A stretch of 64,000 nt of DNA from Rhodeus uyekii. Taxonomy: Eukaryota; Chordata; Actinopteri; Cypriniformes; Acheilognathidae. The notes under the pieces are model-generated. The model did not search any database. It was not told where the DNA came from and saw only the letters and a list, made by a program, of their open reading frames with translations. Positions 35,318-47,800 of the stretch are shown piece after piece; position 1 is the first letter of the stretch; every line of letters begins with the position of its first letter. The translations under genes were made by a program, and so were the position numbers. The stretch covers positions 1,890,001-1,954,000 of the forward strand of contig JAWRVZ010000051.1 in the NCBI GenBank assembly GCA_037043235.1, given 5' to 3'.

Positions 35318-38300
35318 CTGCAAGAGAAATATGATTACATCATTGATCTCCTTCCTGCACCAAAACATTACATCACTGCCCACCAATGAGAACGTTTGTC
35401 ATTTAGCTGTGCAGTACCTGCAGAGGTGATTGGCCAAATACGGTGCTGTTGCTGGGATATTAACTTCTTAAGTTAATTTTCTCATATCAAATGCCATTTA
35501 TAGGACTTAATTACAAAATAAAGCCAGGAACTACACATCACAGAATTACTATCAAGTGGAGGATCTGCTGTTGCGCAGACGAACTATTCAAGTTCAAAGA
35601 AAACATACTGTAAATACACAGACCTGTATTTTCTCTTCTGTGACACGTTAATAGCAAACGCAGCAACATTTCCTTCCTTCTTTTTGCCCTGTTGATTAAA
35701 AATGACAATCACACACACCATACATTACTTTTTAAATGATGCAAAAAATTGTGCATTAATAAAAACAGGGAGGTATATTACGGCACAGGATATTTAAGAT
35801 AGTATCTTCAATTTTTATTGGTTTTCAACAGGAGTATTTTTAGCACGCACTCCGTCTAGCTGTGCCATCTTGTGGTTATTTGGAAGAACAGATTTGCAGT
35901 TTTAAAAAAAGCTTGTGGAACACCATGTACTTTTAGCCATGATGACCAAAGACGGCAGCCGATGCTTTAACATACTAAACTCTACGTGACTGACAACAAC
36001 ACACAGTCATTAATGCATGCAATTCTCGAATATAAAAAGATAAAACACAGCACATAATATTAGTGCAAAGAACATCTCGTTTGGTCATTCTTGTAGGATG
36101 GATTCTAATAAAGTTACTCACCTTTGTGCTGTCAAAGGATCCAAAGCCCATCAGTTTCATCATCTCGATTTCCTCTTCAGTCTTTCCCTGCATGTCCTCG
36201 GCTGCACGAACAATCAGATGAGAAAGGACATCAGAACCATGATACCATGAAAAGGCATTCGCAATCACAACCCATTTTACTTTTATAGTTTGACACTTTT
36301 GAGGAGGAATTTTGACTGTGAAGTGCAGGCTAAAGGTCAAGTTCAAGCATGAGAGCATTTTGATGTATGAAGTTTTTACTTTTATTCAGCGATGACATAT
36401 TAAACTAATCAAAAGAGACATTGATAAGGTTACAAAACATTTCCATTTTAAATAAATACTGTTCTTTTGAACTTTCTATTAATGAAGAATTATGCATCTG
36501 TTTCCACAAAACATTAAGCAGCACAAGTGTTTTCTACAAAAATAATAAATGTTTCTTCAGCAGTAAATCATCATATCAGAATGATTAGTGACACTGAAGA
36601 CTTGAGTAATGATGCTGAAAATACAGCTTTGACCACAGGAATAAATTACATTTTAAACAGTTAGACATAGATATTAATAGATATAGATAATAAATTGCAG
36701 TAACATTTCACAATATTACAGTTTTTACTGTATCTTTTGCAGTAACTGCCATAACTTACATTATTGGGAACTAAATTACCGTGGTTGAACTCTTGGAAAG
36801 ATTTGTTTTATCGTTAGACTGTTTTAATGATTTCAAGTGGGGAAAATTATTAGGAAGAACTGATTAGAATGTCAATGTGTTTCTTGAATGCAATGCAAGT
36901 TTCGTTGGATAAAAGAGTCTGATAAATGCATCAATGTAAGATTCTAAGATGTAGAGAATGGTTAATGCTCAGACTACACAATATCCACCTGATTTTGTCA
37001 CAAACTGTTTGGGTGTCGTGTTGATTTGTAAACAGCAATGAGCATCGGGATGCAAGAATCGGTTGTTTTATCTGGTACTCGCGTCTCATAGAGGACGACA
37101 ACCGATACTTCGCTCGTGAAGCTTTACAACCTCCTGACAAAAACAATAACATGTTTAAGATTTTTTGTTTTTGGTCCTCCACATCTGTGATGTTTACCAA
37201 TAGTGAACAGTGAAGCTCTTCTGTAAGAGACGATGGTATTGGTGATGCTAGGTGGAATGATACAATTTTCTGTCTTTTTGGGGCTTTTCTTTTCTTTTTC
37301 TTTTCGGTGATAACCAAGCAACTACCGTATTTTCCTGCATATAACCCGCGGGTTATACCAGATTTTACAAGCCCCGCCGGGGGTGCGGGTTATATAAGGG
37401 TGTGGGCTATATCGCAAATTTTGTACACGTAATAATATTTCAATATATTTGTTACGTCCCTAAGGACGCAAGGTTTTTTTTACGGTATTTTCTTTCAGTT
37501 TTTCTTTCTTGTGAGGGTTGTTGTCTCTGGCGCTTGTACTGTCACTCTGACAGCTGCAGCTGATAGGCTGTCTGACCTGTCAATCATGCAAGAAGACGTG
37601 ATTGGCTGTGCTGCATGAGGGCGGGCTCTTCTCATCTCATCCGATGATCAACACCTGTAGAATCGCTTCTTAAGGGACGAGCTGCTGCACAGCGGGAGAC
37701 ACTGCTCTTTCTTTTTCTTCTGATTCTGACTGTTTGTTTTCTTATTGTTTGAATTTCGCGCACAAGCACTGTGTACCGAGCTGAACAGTTATGATCATTG
37801 ACGTCATGCGAGCAGCATTGGAAATACGAAATGTGAACTTGCACAAAAAATCTATGGGTGCGGGTTATATAAAGGTGCGGGTTATGCCACCAATTTTTTG
37901 CGCCACACTTCAAAGCCTGCGGGCTATATGAGGGTGCGAATTATCTGCGTCTGCGGGTTATATGCGGGGAAATAAGGTGTTTAATTATTACAATAGTCAT
38001 TTCTCAACCGCAAATCTCAGGTGCCATCATTATTTCTTAGCTCAATTGTCACAATGCGAAACGCACAGGATTGCGAGACATCAAAGGCAGTGAAGGATAC
38101 ATCTGCGCCACTTTCAAAACTCTATTAGATGAAGGTATTTCAAGAGACAGGAAGTGAAGCTAACGTTGGATTTGTTTCTGAAAGTCAGCCACTAGTTCCA
38201 CCTCCTCAATGAAAGACGACAAGCGATGACTGATCGGGAGCCAACGTGTGTTCTGACATGTTTCAGACGTCAGGAGTCAAACTAGTGTGACTCTGAAGCC

Positions 38301-40239
38301 AGCTAAGGCAAAATCCTACATGGGACTCCTACATGGGCCAAAACCCAGAAATGAGTTTGTATCGTCCTGAAGTCAATGGAATGAATGAAATAAGGAGTGA
38401 ATGAAATAAGGCCTGTGTTGAACACAAGCTTAAGATATATTCATTTTATTATATACACTACATAAAATTCACCTGTAAACGCTCTTAAAGCTTTTACATC
38501 TTTAAGAAGATGGTTTCTAAGTGGCTACAATGGGACTACAGAAGCTGGCAGGGACATGAAGAGGAAGTGGCAGTCAATTACAATGTCCTATTCTCAATTT
38601 CACCCATCCAAATGGACAGTTTTTTTTTAACACAAAAAGTGCCGTTCATCCACTCCCCCCACCTACTGAGACTCAAACCTGCGACCTTCAGGTTACAAGT
38701 CCGACTCTCTAACCATTAGGCCACAACATTATAACATCTTCATCTAATCAATAGTCCATTTTCACAGCCTCATTGTGTTTACAATCACGGTCTGGCTAAC
38801 TATTCTAACTCAAACTTTTAGGAATATTTTCAGAAATAAAGACTTAAAGAGTTGTTGTTATCTTTAGTGGTGGTGGTGAATCATGCGATCATGGTGTATT
38901 TTGTTTGTAGCCTGCGATTATCTTTTGACTTCTGGCATACGTCAACACTGATATGACTTTCCTGTGTCTCAAACAGTAAGAGTGTGGCGCTTGTGACGCC
39001 AAGGTCATGGGTTCGATTCCCAGGGAAAGCAGGAACTGATTAGAATGTCAATGCAAGTCGCCAAATGCATAAATATAATGTAAAATGTATCACTGCGACA
39101 CTTTATTGTAGGATAAAATAAAGTACTTTACCTGATATCTGATGGACCTTTGCTGGTTTGTCTTTGACCTTTTCATCGTCCCGTCTATCCTTCTGCCGCA
39201 CCGGAGACAGGGAGGAGGATCGGTGTCGCCGTGGAGACCTACATAAACAAGACAGGCACACAGCTGGAGGAGGGGTTATCAAAAACTAAACATTGAGCCC
39301 ACAGCTCCACTTTTTATTTCACAGGCCTGTTATATTCTTCAATCAAACGTGTGTATAGCGAGTGTTGATGCCACAAGCTCACCTGGATCTGCGCCTTTGG
39401 GGGGAGCGTGAGCGCGACCGTCGCCTGTCTCGATCGCGGGACCTCTCGCGCTCCCTGCGCCTCCTCTCACGATCTCGCGAAGTGGAGCGGGAACGCCGTC
39501 TCTCTGGGAGGAGAAACCACAAAGCCGTTACCAGCGAAAGGTTGGAATAAAATAAATAATCTAAATATTCAAACATAAAGATTTTGCCAACGGCCTGAAA
39601 AGTCCACTGTCATCTAGTTCTTCATATTCTTATTAATTATAATTATGCATTAGAACAAGATCAACAAGTGTTTAAAAAGGCAAAACTGAAAGACATTTTT
39701 TAAATATATATAAAAATTCAGTGTGCCTATAACAATCTCATCATTACACTAACCAGACTTTCTTCCACCCCATAGATTTTTTATGTTTTAATCTATTGTT
39801 TTTACTGTGATCAATAGTGTTTGAGATTACTTACATTTTTTTCAATCAAAAATATTTTTTTGCATTTTTAGTAATATTTTCTGTGTAATTAATACAATTT
39901 ATTTAAGAACAAAATCAATATTTTAAAGCTAGCAATTAGATGTTAATAAATAACAGTCAACAAAAACAATCAATGTGACAAAAGTATAGTTAAGCGACCA
40001 ATGAAAGCCTAAAATGCTAGTTTAATACTTCCACTTGCAAAATGATTATCTGCATTTCATTTAGCTGTAGAAAACGTACAAAGATCTTGATTAGCAAGAT
40101 GATTTAATTTGTTTTGTGTTTGGTTAATTTGCGCCGATTGCAACAGAAGCAAATCACACGATCCCATCCACCACATATTTAAAGAAATAATTTAATACAA
40201 ACCTCGTCGCGGGGGTGTTCGGCTCCTACTTCTCCCCAT
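35263..40239 (-). CDS. snrnp27: U4/U6.U5 tri-snRNP 27 kDa protein, six exons
   Basis: A nuclear spliceosome component of the tri-snRNP. Join on the minus strand: 40239-40203, 39503-39383, 39238-39132, 36201-36122, 35688-35624, 35317-35263. All GT-AG, in frame, 154 residues against 155 recalled for human. Residues 1 to about 70 form an Arg/Ser domain (MGRSRSRTPPRR, SRSRSPQRRRSRSPRRH). The conserved C-terminal region follows: GKTEEEIEMMKLMGFGSFDS, KKKEGNVAAFAINVSQKRKY and QYMNRKGGFNRPLDFIA. Met140 corresponds to the Met reported in C. elegans snrp-27 to affect 5' splice-site choice, and it is intact. Lies about 0.7 kb downstream of add2 and about 1.7 kb upstream of mxd1. Confidence 0.96.
35624..35688 (-). 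CDS. snrnp27: snrnp27 exon 5
   Basis: 65 nt between TCAACAG and GTCTGT. Encodes GKKKEGNVAAFAINVSQKRK plus Tyr and a split Arg. Confidence 0.95.
35689..36121. other. snrnp27 intron 5
   Basis: About 430 bp. Nothing recognised. Confidence 0.5.
36122..36201 (-). CDS. snrnp27: snrnp27 exon 4
   Basis: 80 nt, acceptor CGTGCAG, donor GTGAGT. Encodes EDMQGKTEEEIEMMKLMGFG and SFDSTK, the most conserved block of the family. Confidence 0.96.
36202..37324. other. snrnp27 intron 4, left part
   Basis: Holds a dispersed repeat relative (36470-36650) and a SINE tail fragment (about 36850-36943). Open frames at 36931-37317 are not supported as exons. Confidence 0.5.
37325..37977. mobile_element. MITE, inverted copy of the 9742-10320 family
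   Basis: Starts CCGTATTTTCCTGCATATAA and ends TATATGCGGGGAAATAAGG. The interior matches the 9742-10320 element on the opposite strand, including CCGATGATCAACACCTGTAG. The right-hand TA has decayed to TG. Confidence 0.85.
38637..38726 (-). mobile_element. tRNA-derived SINE head
   Basis: The minus strand reads GTGGCCTAATGGTTAGAGAG, then GGTCGCAGGTTTGAGTCTC, giving A-box and B-box-like pol III motifs. It belongs to a different family from the 9641 SINE. It lacks a clean tRNA fold, so it is not called a tRNA gene. Confidence 0.65.
38965..39085 (+). mobile_element. tRNA-derived SINE
   Basis: Has GTCATGGGTTCGATTCCCAG (B box) and the family tail GCCAAATGCATAAAT, as in the split copy at 9641-10372. 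Ends about 50 bp from snrnp27 exon 3. Confidence 0.75.
39132..39238 (-). CDS. snrnp27: snrnp27 exon 3
   Basis: 107 nt, acceptor TTATGTAG, donor GTAAAG. Encodes SPRRHRSSSLSPVRQKDRRD and a Lys-rich DEKVKDKPAKVHQIS linker. Confidence 0.93.
39383..39503 (-). CDS. snrnp27: snrnp27 exon 2 (RS domain)
   Basis: 121 nt, donor GTGAG. Encodes ERRRSRSTSRDRERRRRERE and RSRSRSPQRRRS, the core of the Arg/Ser domain. Confidence 0.95.
39504..40202. other. snrnp27 intron 1
   Basis: About 700 bp, AT-rich, nothing recognised. Confidence 0.5.
40203..40239 (-). CDS. snrnp27: snrnp27 exon 1 (start)
   Basis: The ATG at 40239-40237 opens MGRSRSRTPPRR, the family N-terminus; donor GTTTGT. Confidence 0.95.
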
Positions 40240-40549
40240 TATTAAACAAATAATAAAATAGATTACTTTCTTTCAAACTGCGTTTTCACAATCTGCTAGA
40301 AACTTCCAGACTCAATCGTCAGCGGGTCGCCATCAACAGCGCGCCGCAAAAAGCAATCCGGAATAACAAGCTGTTCCGTGAAAATAGTTCCTACCACTCA
40401 TTACGCCCCCCTCCGAATGTCAAAACAAGAAAAGAAAATCGTGTTAATTTGAGGGAGTTTTTAGTTAAATACTTTACTTAAGATACTTTAACATCAAATA
40501 TGAACTGCTTGCAACATATTTGTACTTGAAGAAAGTGACGACTGTCAAG
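40240..40549 (-). promoter_or_regulatory. snrnp27 5' flank
   Basis: Short spacer between the snrnp27 start and the MITE. A CpG-richer stretch at 40310-40400 holds an ETS-like CCGGAA (about 40359). The promoter role is inferred from position. Confidence 0.4.
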
Positions 40550-40877
40550 TTAAAGGGATAGTTCACCCAAAAATGAAAACTCTGTCATTATTTACCGCCC
40601 ACATCTTGTTCCGAACCAGTATGAGTTTCTTTCTTCCGTTGAACACAAAATAAGTTATTTTTGAAGAATGTTGGTAACCAAATAATTAACGGTAGCCATT
40701 GACTACAGTGGGGAAAAATACCATGGAAGTCAATGGGTGCCGTCAACTGTATGATTAGCAAAATTCTTCAAAATATCTTCCTTTGTGTTCAACAGAAGAA
40801 AGAAACTCATACTGGTTTAGAACAACTTGAGGGAGAGTAAATTGATGACAGACTCTTTGGGTGAACTATTCCTTTAT
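40550..40877. mobile_element. fish MITE (AGGGATAGTTCACCC family)
   Basis: The left end AAAGGGATAGTTCACCCAAA is inverted at the right (TTTGGGTGAACTATTCCTTT). The interior has mirrored GAGTTTCTTTCTTC and GAAGAAAGAAACTC. About 328 bp, non-coding, common in cyprinids. It fills most of the add2-snrnp27 spacer. Confidence 0.88.
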
Positions 40878-40964
40878 TATAACTAAAAAAATCATTTTTT
40901 ATTTTCTCAGTCATGATTAAGAATGGAAATCCACCCCAAAGACAGACTACAACAACTTTACATG

Positions 40965-41717
40965 GATGTGATCTTTAATGAATGGTACATCCGATCCTAG
41001 CATTTTACATTCTAATATTGACATGGACTCAAGTTTATAAACCAGCAAATATACACACAAATGCATTTAAATAACAGTGACTAATCATAAAAATAATTAT
41101 AACGGCAAAGAAGTCTCCGGCGCACACACAAACAAAATCAAGATACTAAATAATAACAATAAAAAAACAAACAAACAAGTGGAATAAAGTCGTGCATTTA
41201 GAGTTGGATTTTATTTGCAGCAACAAGCCACGATCTTGCTCATTTTGGCCTTTTGACATGTATTGATTTCAAGCACTGCAATCATGATTTACAGTGAATG
41301 ATACATTTTCAATGATTTTATCCCTGCTATTAATAACAAAGTGAGATGTAGGATGTTAAGGGTGGTTAAAAAAGATTTTAGTCGACAGTTATGCCACATG
41401 TAATTAGATAAACATGATAATGAGCAACAATCAGAATCGATAGACATTAACAATCAATGCTTACTCAACGCCACATTCTTTTTTTCTATGCATGTTCTAA
41501 GTGCAATTTGTTTTAAAGCAAGGGGAAGGGTCATATTCCATGTGCATTAGTGAAGCATTGTGAGATTTGCATCGGCGTAGACAGTGTACCGAAAAACGTG
41601 TTTCAAGTCACAAAACCATAATCAAAACTGGCATGGCATGTAAAGATCAGTAAATGGATACACAGTGGATGTGAAGATGCGTTTGTGTGTACGTGTTATT
41701 GAAGAATGTGTCTGAGT
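40965..41717 (-). other. add2: add2 3' UTR
   Basis: Follows the add2 stop. A minus-strand ATTAAA lies at 40979-40974, giving about 750 bp. The end is inferred. Confidence 0.6.
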
Positions 41718-41983
41718 TCAAGTTTCTGCTTTCTCTTTCTGTTTCTTGCTTTTCTTTAGGAAACAGGGGGCCTTGAACTTCTTTTTTTTCTTTGAAGGAG
41801 ATTTGGAAGGTGAGCCCTCTGGGGTGTTGCCCGCAGGCTTGTTGGGCGGAGCGGCGGGTGGCGCCGTGGGTGTAGCTTCGGAAGTGTCAGTGGTGGACAG
41901 AGCCTTCATTTGCTTTTCTAGCTCCTCCTGCTGTTTCTTCTCATCGCCTTTATCGTTCTGCACTGCATCTGTGGTTTTCCCAT
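41718..41983 (-). CDS. add2: add2 last exon, MARCKS-related tail
   Basis: 266 nt ending TGA. Encodes KGDEKKQQEELEKQMKAL, a Pro/Ala-rich linker, TPEGSPSKSPSKKKKK, then FKAPCFLKKSKKQKEKAET. This end binds calmodulin and is the usual PKC/PKA target. In the family the motif is FRTPSFLKKSK; here the serine codon is TGT (Cys) at 41765-41763. The acceptor is inferred from TTCGGATGCAG. Confidence 0.9.
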
Positions 41984-44802
41984 CTGCATCCGAATGCAAT
42001 TTAAAGTAAAAATAATAAAGAAAAGATAAGCAAAGCAGTTAAGCACTTGTTCAGGGGTTTACCCATGGCACAGAAGCAGCTACTACGACATTACAGTTTT
42101 TGGCCAACATGCTTCTTCAAGTTGTGTGCAATGTCTTTCTATATACTCACTAGTGAGACAAGATCTCAGTACCAAACGACTGTCCTACAAATTATAATAG
42201 AGGGACAGAGACAGACAGACAAGCTGTGAGGACAGATGGAGGACACAGTAAAGAGCTGAAAATGTCACACATAAAAAATAAATATGATTATTGAAATGAA
42301 AACACTGACACAGACTTGAATACAGACATCCCGTGTTACTGTACATTACCCTCCCAGTTAAAAGCGTTGTTCACCTAAAAATGATTCTTATTTCATTCCT
42401 GTTATTTTCAGATGATTAAAAAATGTTCATGGAAAATCACTGTAGTTGGGTATCACTTCGTCACAATGAAATCAAAATCGTCAATTTGTATTTTTTGGTG
42501 GAAAATTTCAGCATTAAAAATTATTTACCTGTGCACATTATTTTTTTAAATCATGTGCCCTCATAATCTTTACTCAAAATAACTTTTATAACAGATTATG
42601 AAGTAATGCATATGGAGAAAAAAAATAACACTTTACAATAAGGTTCCATTTGTTGACATTAGTCACTACATTGGCATCGAGAAATACTTCAAAGAAATTC
42701 ATTTCAAAATCAACCACTACATTATTAAAATCAAATGTATCTGTTAATATTATATGATGGAATTAACATAAACACTGTAACAAAGCCATTGCTCATTGTT
42801 AGTAAATGCAAGTTAATGCGTTAAGTAATGTTAATGTTATTGTAAAGTGTTACAGAGAAAAAAAACACTAGTTTTTATTTCGTTTTTAGTAACAGGGGTT
42901 GTCAACCAGAAGTTGATGATGCAACACACAGATGTGGGACCATAGCAGGTGTTTCGGCAGTGTCATGTTCACATGCACAGGTGTGAATCGAAGCACCACC
43001 GGTCTCACCTGACGGTGGGGACTTTTTGGGGGAGGTAGTCGGGGAAGCCCCCGTGTCATTCACCACCTCCTCCACACCTTTTACACAACATCAGGGTAGG
43101 GGGAAGAAGAGGAAACAGAAATAGAGGGAGATAAGGAGGAGGTGCACAGTGAGTAATAACCAGTGTTGAGGAGTCATTTATTAAAAATAGCCATGCTGCT
43201 AAATGAATAAATAGTTTTTAGCAGTGTGATAGTTGCTCAGCTTATTTCAAAATAATGTAGCTTTTCTGGTAATAAGTCCATTTTTCCATTCAAACCCTTG
43301 CATGTCATTTAAGTTCAATATTAATAATCATAAATATATATTTAAATGCTGCTGTTTTTTGATTCAGTGTTTCTTTTCTGTCATTAGTTCTATCAAGTAT
43401 AAATTTACGTATTTATTAAAATTGTGTTTGAGTAAGATTCTCATCGTTTTTGTACCAGAACAACACCATCATATAAATATATAAACAGTAATCTTCAAAT
43501 GTTTGGGAACAGTAAATTGATTTTTTTATTCAGAAAGGATGCATTAAACTGATCAAAAATGATAGTAAAGACATTTATAATGTTCCAAAGATTTATATCT
43601 TAAATAAATGCTGTTTTTAACAATTTTTTGACCAAACAAACGATACTTTGGTGGGATTTCTTTGAAAATGTTTTTAGTTTAGGGTCCAATTCTCACTATT
43701 AACTAGTCGCTTATTACCATGCTTTCACTTGACATGTCCATACTCTACACTCCTTAATCCTACCCAATACTTAAGATTGACTACTAGCTATTAATAAGTA
43801 GTAATTAGGAGTTTATTGAGGTTTACTGAAGTTAGTTACAGTGAGAATTGGACCTTAATCTAAAGTGTGACCACAGAAATGTAGAGACGCCAAACATTTG
43901 AACATTATGTAGATTCTACTTACTATTGTAACCTGCCTACACATCTAAACAGTAGTTTAAATACTTTAAATCATGGCTAGCAATCAACTTCCCCAACAGT
44001 GGTAGTAACTGTAAAGGCATTCTTGGATTTTAGTGTGTGTGTGTGTGTGGGAAGGTTGTCAGACGGGACACAGTGCAAAAAGATCAGTGCTGAGGTGCTG
44101 AACCATGAAGAAATGAGGTCAGGACACAAAACCTCAAGTTAGCAGTTTCTGGAAAGATACTGAAATGCAACAACTTTAATTCATTTATTTTCAAGGCACA
44201 CTTCAAAGAATTAAATACATGCATTCTGTATTAAAATATATATTGCTCCAAACTTTCATTCTTAAAAGTGGAAGGCAAAACTTTGGTATTCAGAAGCAGT
44301 GACATCAAGTTGATATTAGTCTAAGGATGTGTACTGTATAAGACGGGTTGTTTATTGAATTCTCTTCTTTCATCCAGTGAGAAAATCAATAAAAGCTCAA
44401 TATTTGGGTCAGAAATCAATGGGTTACAAAACTACACTGCTTAAGTCTGGCTAAGACACTGTCAGCTCGTACCGTCCTGCTGGCCGTGTTGCTTGCGCTG
44501 CACCTCCTTGCGATATTCCTCCAGCTCCTGATCCGTCAGCTCATTGAAGGGATTTGGAGTCTCCGGTTCGGGTGGGACTGGGGGCTCGACAGTCTCTGGG
44601 GACTGGAAACAGAAAATTCAGATTCACATAATGAACACATGCACACATTCACAAGCAACAGTCTTTACAAATGGATTTGGATCAATGAAAAGTGCTCATT
44701 AGTCATTACTACTGATATTTACAGGGTATTAAACGATCACATTTTATAAAAACAGAACTGCCTTGACAATTGATCAGTTTAAGAATTAAATTCAGATTTA
44801 AA

Positions 44803-44840
<38 letters not shown>

Positions 44841-47800
44841 CTTCCAGAGTAAAAATTCTGAAATGGTAATGCAATTTGCAGAGACGGTAGATCAATCTCA
44901 ACAGACCGGGTCATCTGACCAATCAGAGCAGAGAATGCTCTTGGAAAGGAGGGGCTTAGAGAGACCGAATCACTTATTGAACCATTTCAGACACTGTGAG
45001 AAAAGAGGTGATGCTGCAATGTAGATTATGAGAAAATGTTTTATGACCTTGGATGCATGTAAACCTATTCTAGGAGACCTCTCATTAGGAGTTTTTAAAA
45101 TATCATAACGGGATGCACTTAAAATTTTTTCACTTTTTCAAGAGAAAGAAAAAGGATGTTAAAAAGGATATTATCTAGTTTAAATTTAACTGTGATCTTA
45201 CCGGTGGACTGTTGTCTGTGATGACACTGGCTAACACCTGAGACTGAGGTCCAGCTGTCTTCATATCCTGACGATTCTGCTCCCTTATCTGCAATAAAAC
45301 AATAAAATAAAATCCATCTCACTAAGCTTTCTAGTGCAATAATATCTGCAATAATACTTGACATAATCTCTTTGTGTGCATATGTCTTGCTTCTGTATCC
45401 TTTTAGAATATTATCTCCCCTAAACATCTATCCTAAGCTTATTTTATCATACACTTTCTTTATAACAATATAATTAAGTTAACATATAATAGTCTAAAAA
45501 AGTTATTTATCATCTTATGACGTATTTGCTGCTCTTCACTATAAATAATATGCAAAACCATGTCAATATCTGCCCTTGGGATGAAACGTTAAACTGAGGT
45601 CCTGACTCCTTCATTCATTCATTCATTCATTCATTCATTCATTCATTCATTCATTCATTCATTCATTCATTCATTCATTCATTCATTCATTCATTCATTC
45701 ATTCATTCATTCATTCATTCAGACTCCTTCAATGATGCTACCAGTCAATGTACGGATTTCTTTTAAACATGTAATAAATGCAATTATTTAAGGGTAGAAA
45801 ATATATTTACGCATCTTCATATTAATTGAAATATCATTAATGCAAAGGTACTTAATGCAACAGCTACATTTGATGACACTACAGCAGTTACATTTCAAAT
45901 AAAGGCTCTTCTTTTGAACTTTCTAATCCAATCATCATCCGTTCTTCTCTTGCTATCCTTTCTCTGCTGATCACTCTCCTCTCCCTGTGAATATTCCCTC
46001 CTCCCTTCACCGACATCATGGTCCTGATGGTGAAACTGAAACTGCATGTTGCAAAACTATAAACTGTCACTACAAACACTCTGTCTCTCACTGTTGGTGC
46101 GACTGCAATTCTCTGCCATAACATTGAAATCTGCTCAGTTCGGTTGGCAGTTGACAATCATGCAGCAAAAACTAATAATAGTAACTGATTACTTGTGTAA
46201 TAATTTGTAAGAATGATCCATTAAGAGACAAGTAAATGAGTCTCTTCTTATTGCCGCTTACAGCTACATTTGAATTTCAACAAGGTTCAAAAGTATGGAT
46301 AGTTACACTGTTACAAAATAAAAATCGATTTCAAACAAATGCTGGTGTTTTGAACATTCTATTCACCAACGAAACTGAAACAATTAACTGTTTTCAACAT
46401 CAGTAATGTTTCTTGAGCAGCAAATTATAAACGCAGCCTTGGTGAGAATAAGAGATCAAGATCTGCAGTTTTAATACAGACTTTAAAAAGCGTACTGCAC
46501 CTTATTTCTAGTCTCAAGCACCTCCAGTGGGTTGGTGAATAGAGGGACAAACTGATTTGGATTCTCGATTTTAATGGCCCGTCCACTGGCCTGTGCCATT
46601 TCCTCTGCCTTCTGCCACTAAAAGAGAAGAAATCAGTACAGAAGGAATTCAGCTGCTTGACCGAAAGCATGTTGAGTGTTCCTGGGACATCCAGCCTAAT
46701 GTTTAAACGCTAACCGAGGCAGACAAATTAAGAGGAAAATGTATGGGGAACTTGTAGCAGGTCCAAAAGGAACCAGAAGAGGGCAGTGGAAGCACTGCCG
46801 TTAGATTTATGAGCATAAAGCTTCTCCCCTGCATTGCAGAGGAGCAGAAAGGGAGGTGGGTGGAACATGCTGGTGGAAGAGACAGTGAAACTAGTCCTAT
46901 CACAGAGGTGTAACGCATACGCCATTATTCTACCAATGATATTCTATGATTCACAGTCAGACTAATATCTGAACGGCAACACACTCTCTGGCTTAATTCA
47001 TTTCCAGAGGAAAAGCTAGTCTGATTACTACAGTAAACTGAAAGCTACACTGATGACTGGGTAACACACTGATGCTTTAGCAATGAAGAACATAACATGG
47101 ATGAGAGCAGATCACTACGATGATCAATTATCAAAAGATAAGGTACCGGTAGTCACGTTGAATTGAAGTAATATTGTTTGTATGAACTACTAACAGGGCA
47201 TCATCACAATGTAGTAGTTCCCCTCCCACAAACATTTTAAATATAATGTTACAATTTCAGAAAACACATATTGTGATCAAAATGAGATTATAGTGAAATC
47301 CTTATTAGGGATAGTAAAGATCCATTTCCATAAACAAAAACATAAAATAACTGTCACACTTTAGTTCAATGTCCATTTCTCATGATTAACTATTACTTTT
47401 GCCTCAATAAACTCCTAATTACTACTTATAATAGTTAGTAAGGTAGAAGAATATTGTCATGCAGAATAAGGCATCAACATGTGCATTATAAGTACTAATA
47501 ATCAGGCAATATCCTAGTAATATGTATACTAATAAACAACGAGTTAATATAGAGAACTGGACACTAAACTAAAGTGTAACCAAATTTAAAAAAGTTTTAA
47601 TGACTATTTAAAGTATATTTATGAAGATGAAAATATTAATACAAGTAGAAAATCAATGCAAATATTAGCTAACTACATTTTTATTTGTATTTACTAAAAC
47701 ATTTACAATTTTTTTGCAATGGTCACCATTTACTATTTTTTAAATTTAAATATTTTTAAATATTTTTGTGATTTTGATGAAATTGTATTAAAATCTGTTT

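Larger units (their letters stand above)
37978..39131. other. snrnp27 intron 4, right part
   Basis: Contains two tRNA-derived SINE remnants (38637-38726 and 38965-39085). No exon otherwise. Confidence 0.55.

Noticed and set aside
37632..37913. Shared Arg-rich open frame in two MITE copies (also 9808-10026)
   Set aside because: Similarity is explained by the two copies belonging to one MITE family; no domain is recognisable and flanking frames are not conserved as coding.
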